Part shown: positions 24,070-25,710 of the stretch, piece by piece
Numbering within the stretch: the first letter of the stretch is position 1
Layout of the letters: the number at the start of each line of letters is the position of its first letter
Source of the DNA: an uncultured Prochlorococcus sp.
Lineage (GTDB): Bacteria > Cyanobacteriota > Cyanobacteriia > PCC-6307 > Cyanobiaceae
DNA: 25,710 nt
NCBI GenBank assembly: GCA_902600395.1
Contig: CACKJL010000008.1
Span: 1-25,710 of the forward strand
Direction of reading: 5' to 3'
Notes under the pieces: model-generated
Seen by the model: only the letters and a program-made list of their open reading frames with translations
Databases searched by the model: none
What the model was told of the DNA's origin: nothing
Program-made: the position numbers and the translations under genes

Positions 24070-24327
24070 TTATTTAGTTTTTAATTCCTTCAACAAAGAT
24101 GATTCCATATCAAGGCAATCAATTGGAAGTCCTTGACCAATAGCGATTAAAAGAGGTGCAAGAATTCCTAAAGTAAAAACTAAATTTGATTGGCTTACAT
24201 CATATTTACTCAAAGTAAAAGTTATCAAATAAATAATTGAAAAATAAGCATGTAGTGAAAAAAATTCTTTTGGCTTTAACACTGGCCACCTTAAAGTATT
24301 TCCCAAGAAATATAAAAAACCTGTCAT
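24070..24327 (-). CDS. Hypothetical small membrane protein, 85 aa
   Basis: I do not recognise the family with certainty. The sequence starts MTGFLYFLGNTLRWPVLKPKE and has two hydrophobic stretches (FFSLHAYFSIIYLITFTLS, about 22-40, and NLVFTLGILAPLLIAIGQG, about 48-66) separated by a short polar turn, then a soluble tail LPIDCLDMESSLLKELKTK. Two membrane helices with both ends on the same side are likely. The ATG at 24327 and the tight convergent fit with nfu (20 bp) support a real gene. No functional clue comes from its neighbours. Confidence 0.65.
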   Translation of the reverse strand: MTGFLYFLGNTLRWPVLKPKEFFSLHAYFSIIYLITFTLSKYDVSQSNLVFTLGILAPLLIAIGQGLPIDCLDMESSLLKELKTK

Positions 24328-24453
24328 AAATAAATAGTTACATGAAGATTAAACCAAATATAAACATAATCCTTTTTAGAGACTATTTATAAAAAAATTT
24401 ACCTAAGATAATAATTAAAAAAACATTAAATCTTCGTTTCTATTTGTAAAAGC

Positions 24454-24483
24454 TAGACATGCAGTTAAAAATAAGCTTATAAT
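24454..24483 (+). promoter_or_regulatory. Predicted sigma-70 promoter of the DUF4278 gene
   Basis: A -35-like TAGACA (24454-24459) and a perfect -10 TATAAT (24478-24483) are separated by 18 bp. This is the best promoter match in the window. The predicted transcript start is near 24490. The rest of the gap 24328-24453 shows only AT-rich sequence. Confidence 0.6.
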
Positions 24484-24489
24484 AATTTT

Positions 24490-24503
24490 GTAGCAATCGC
24501 TAC
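24490..24503. promoter_or_regulatory. GTA-N8-TAC palindrome, possible NtcA site at the transcript start
   Basis: GTAGCAATCGCTAC fits the NtcA consensus GTA-N8-TAC exactly and is also a 5-bp inverted repeat (GTAGC/GCTAC) with an AATC loop, followed by five T. NtcA is the global nitrogen regulator of cyanobacteria. The position just downstream of the predicted -10 would suit repression rather than activation. The same bases could act as an RNA hairpin at the transcript's 5' end. Confidence 0.4.
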
Positions 24504-24508
24504 TTTTT

Positions 24509-24554
24509 CGTTCACTCTCATTTGAGAGCGCAGTTCGAGTCATACCATGGAACG
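24509..24554 (+). ncRNA. Structured 5' leader resembling glutamine-riboswitch/Downstream-peptide RNA
   Basis: CGTTC (24509-24513) can pair with GAACG (24550-24554) to close a domain. Inside it, CTCTC (24515-24519) and GAGAG (24524-24528) form a hairpin with loop ATTT. The outer CGUUCA...GGAACG frame with an inner hairpin, placed before a short peptide gene in a marine picocyanobacterium, is the architecture of the glnA glutamine riboswitch and the related Downstream-peptide motif. The conserved GGAAGUAGG core of that class is not present; the stretch here is CGCAGTTCGAGTC. It may be a divergent member or another structured leader. Confidence 0.4.
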
Positions 24555-24582
24555 GGGGATGGCCGTGTTGTCACATCGAAAC

Positions 24583-24756
24583 ATGACTACTTTAACTTAC
24601 AGAGGTAAAAACTACGTTCAAAACAAAGAAGCTGCTAAAAAGCAACTTGTTGAACTTACCTACAGAAGAAACGTATACACCAACAGAATGGATGACGCTT
24701 CTTCAAGTAATGAAAAAGCAGAATTAAATTACAGAGGTGTTAATTACACTAAATAA
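24583..24756 (+). CDS. DUF4278 small protein, 57 aa
   Basis: Three copies of a short motif LTYRGxxY occur: LTYRGKNY (4-11), LTYRRNVY (25-32) and LNYRGVNY (48-55), separated by polar linkers. This is the DUF4278 family, common in cyanobacteria and of unknown function. I chose ATG at 24583 because family members begin with M followed directly by the first motif. In-frame ATGs at 24547 and 24559 would add 12 or 8 residues (MERGMAVLSHRN) but overlap the predicted leader structure. There is no clear ribosome binding site for any of them. The gene has its own promoter and a strong terminator, so it is a single-gene transcript. Confidence 0.82.
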   Translation: MTTLTYRGKNYVQNKEAAKKQLVELTYRRNVYTNRMDDASSSNEKAELNYRGVNYTK

Positions 24757-24772
24757 TTTAATTAAACAAATT

Positions 24773-24802
24773 AAAAGCCCCTTTTTCAGGGGCTTTTTTT
24801 TT
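24773..24802 (+). terminator. Rho-independent terminator after the DUF4278 gene
   Basis: GCCCC (24777-24781) and GGGGC (24789-24793) form a GC stem with a TTTTTCA loop, preceded by AAAA and followed by nine T, so the stem can extend by A-T pairs. It starts 17 bp after the DUF4278 stop and is the only strong intrinsic terminator seen in the window. It ends just before the arsM-like gene. Confidence 0.93.
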
Positions 24803-24833
24803 GGCTATATTTATCAAGAGTCCTTTAAAAAAT

Positions 24834-25628
24834 ATGTCTGAAAGTTGCTGTAATACAAACACATCGAATAAAGCATCTAATCAATTCGATCATAAAGATG
24901 CGATTCAAGAAAGATATGGTTCAGCCGCACTTGAAAAAGAAAGTTGTCTTTGTACACCAGTTGGTTTTAATCCCGTTTTACTTGAAGCAATTCCTCAAGA
25001 GGTTATAGAAAGAGACTATGGATGTGGTGATCCAACAAAATATGTTCAAAAAAATGATATAGTCTTAGACCTTGGAAGTGGTAGCGGCAAAAATGCTTTT
25101 ATTTGTGCCCAAATTGTTGGGAAAAAAGGGAAAGTTATTGGAGTTGATCAGAATCCTGACATGCTTTGTTTATCAAGATCAGCTTCTAAAGAAGTTACAA
25201 AAAATATAGGTTTTAACAATACAGAATTTCTTGAAGGATCAATTGAAAAACTTGATGAATTAGATGAAGATTTAAATCCATTAATCGCCGACAAATCAGT
25301 CGATATTATTTTAAGTAATTGCGTTTTAAACTTGGTAAGTCCAGAATCTAGAAATAACCTTCTAAGAAATATAAAAAGAGTTTTAAACGATAATGGAAGA
25401 ATTGCAATTAGCGATATTGTCTCTAACAAAAAAGTACCTTTAAGATTGCAAAATGATCATGATCTATGGACAGGATGTATTAGTGGAGCATGGTATGAAC
25501 CAGACTTTATAAGTGATTTTAAAGAACTAGGATTTAAAAATTTAGAATTTGCAGAAAGAAGTGCTGAACCTTGGAAAGTAATTGAGGATATTGAATTTAG
25601 AACAGTAACTTTAGTGGGCAATATTTAA
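24834..25628 (+). CDS. arsM: Arsenite methyltransferase-like SAM-dependent methyltransferase
   Basis: ArsM methylates As(III) with SAM in the cytoplasm. The protein has 264 residues: a cysteine-rich start MSESCCNTNTS, ERYGSAA with C38 and C40, RDYGCGDPT (C64), SAM motif I VLDLGSGSGKNAF (77-89), GVDQNPDML, SNCVLNL with C163, and WTGCISGAW with C215. C163 and C215 stand where ArsM has two of its arsenic-binding cysteines, and the cysteines before the SAM motif can supply the third. The true arsenic role is inferred, since related methyltransferases share the fold. I chose ATG at 24834; a TTG at 24801 lies in the T run of the terminator and cannot be the start of this transcript's gene. Confidence 0.78.
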   Translation: MSESCCNTNTSNKASNQFDHKDAIQERYGSAALEKESCLCTPVGFNPVLLEAIPQEVIERDYGCGDPTKYVQKNDIVLDLGSGSGKNAFICAQIVGKKGKVIGVDQNPDMLCLSRSASKEVTKNIGFNNTEFLEGSIEKLDELDEDLNPLIADKSVDIILSNCVLNLVSPESRNNLLRNIKRVLNDNGRIAISDIVSNKKVPLRLQNDHDLWTGCISGAWYEPDFISDFKELGFKNLEFAERSAEPWKVIEDIEFRTVTLVGNI

Positions 25629-25658
25629 AAAATTCAAAAGTTTAAAATTTAAATTTCC

Positions 25659-25710
25659 ATGAGAAATAATCTAAGAGATCAAATACCCGCATTAAAAAAT
25701 AAGTATTATT
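25659..25710 (+). CDS. Start of a probable class-V aminotransferase (partial)
   Basis: Only 17 codons are visible, MRNNLRDQIPALKNKYY, cut by the window edge. The pattern of a polar start followed by IPALKNKYY resembles the N-terminus of cyanobacterial PLP-dependent class-V aminotransferases (cysteine desulfurase / isopenicillin N epimerase-like), in which it leads to the phrase FNYGGQGP. This is from memory of the family and is weak evidence at this length. The gene begins 30 bp after the arsM-like stop in the same direction, so co-transcription is possible. Confidence 0.5.
   Translation, partial: MRNNLRDQIPALKNKYY

Noticed and set aside
24533..24541. GTTCGAGTC resembling the T-loop of a tRNA
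   Set aside because: No acceptor stem, D arm or anticodon arm can be built around it. It lies in the leader of the DUF4278 gene.

Overview
The window looks like a Prochlorococcus genome, probably a high-light-adapted strain. It is very AT-rich and tightly packed: genes abut, overlap by 4 bp or are a few bases apart. It carries NDH-1 ndhB, chlorophyll synthase chlG, cytochrome b6f petP, a phylloquinone-type menG, the UPF0284-type cobT, a DUF4278 peptide and an ArsM-like methyltransferase. Names rest on motifs and family memory read by eye, because no search was run.

Layout. Bases 1-856 (-) hold the first 285 codons of ndhB, divergent from a plus-strand run: topA, a lipoprotein with a 99-bp tandem repeat, a DUF2232 membrane protein, cobT, and a solute-binding-like lipoprotein whose end is missing. 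At about 7041-7054 that gene runs in frame into the last 205 codons of ndhB, now on the plus strand. The DevA/LolD-type ATPase follows, convergent with birA. Then come dciA (DUF721, +), menG and hisF (-), petP-chlG-PBP1 (+), and a minus block: rsmB with two small genes upstream that are too short for a standard ORF scan, then DPRP photolyase - DUF2256 - TIGR03643 - DCC protein. The remainder is a 67-aa hypothetical, trmH (frameshifted near its end), a DppC-like permease, lepA, mqo, nfu, a small membrane protein, a DUF4278 peptide with a structured leader and a strong terminator, arsM-like, and the first codons of a probable class-V aminotransferase at the right edge.

Main points. (1) ndhB is present as two complementary pieces on opposite strands about 6 kb apart. 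This is either a real inversion or, more likely, an inverted amplification or assembly chimera, so the 464-aa ORF at 6275-7669 should not be taken as a natural gene. (2) A compact four-gene unit joins a DPRP photolyase that seems to lack the usual 4Fe-4S cysteines to three tiny conserved genes, with an ATGA overlap. (3) The DUF4278 peptide has a consensus promoter, a GTA-N8-TAC palindrome at the predicted transcript start, and a leader resembling the glutamine riboswitch / Downstream-peptide RNA class without its canonical core. (4) trmH has seven A where six would restore the family-like C-terminus. (5) The lipoprotein repeat is almost identical between copies at DNA level.

Most genes are housekeeping: photosynthetic electron transport and pigment or quinone synthesis (ndhB, petP, chlG, menG), cofactors (cobT, birA, nfu), replication and translation (topA, dciA, rsmB, trmH, lepA), the wall (PBP1) and carbon metabolism (mqo). 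No tRNA, rRNA, insertion sequence, phage gene or CRISPR array was seen.
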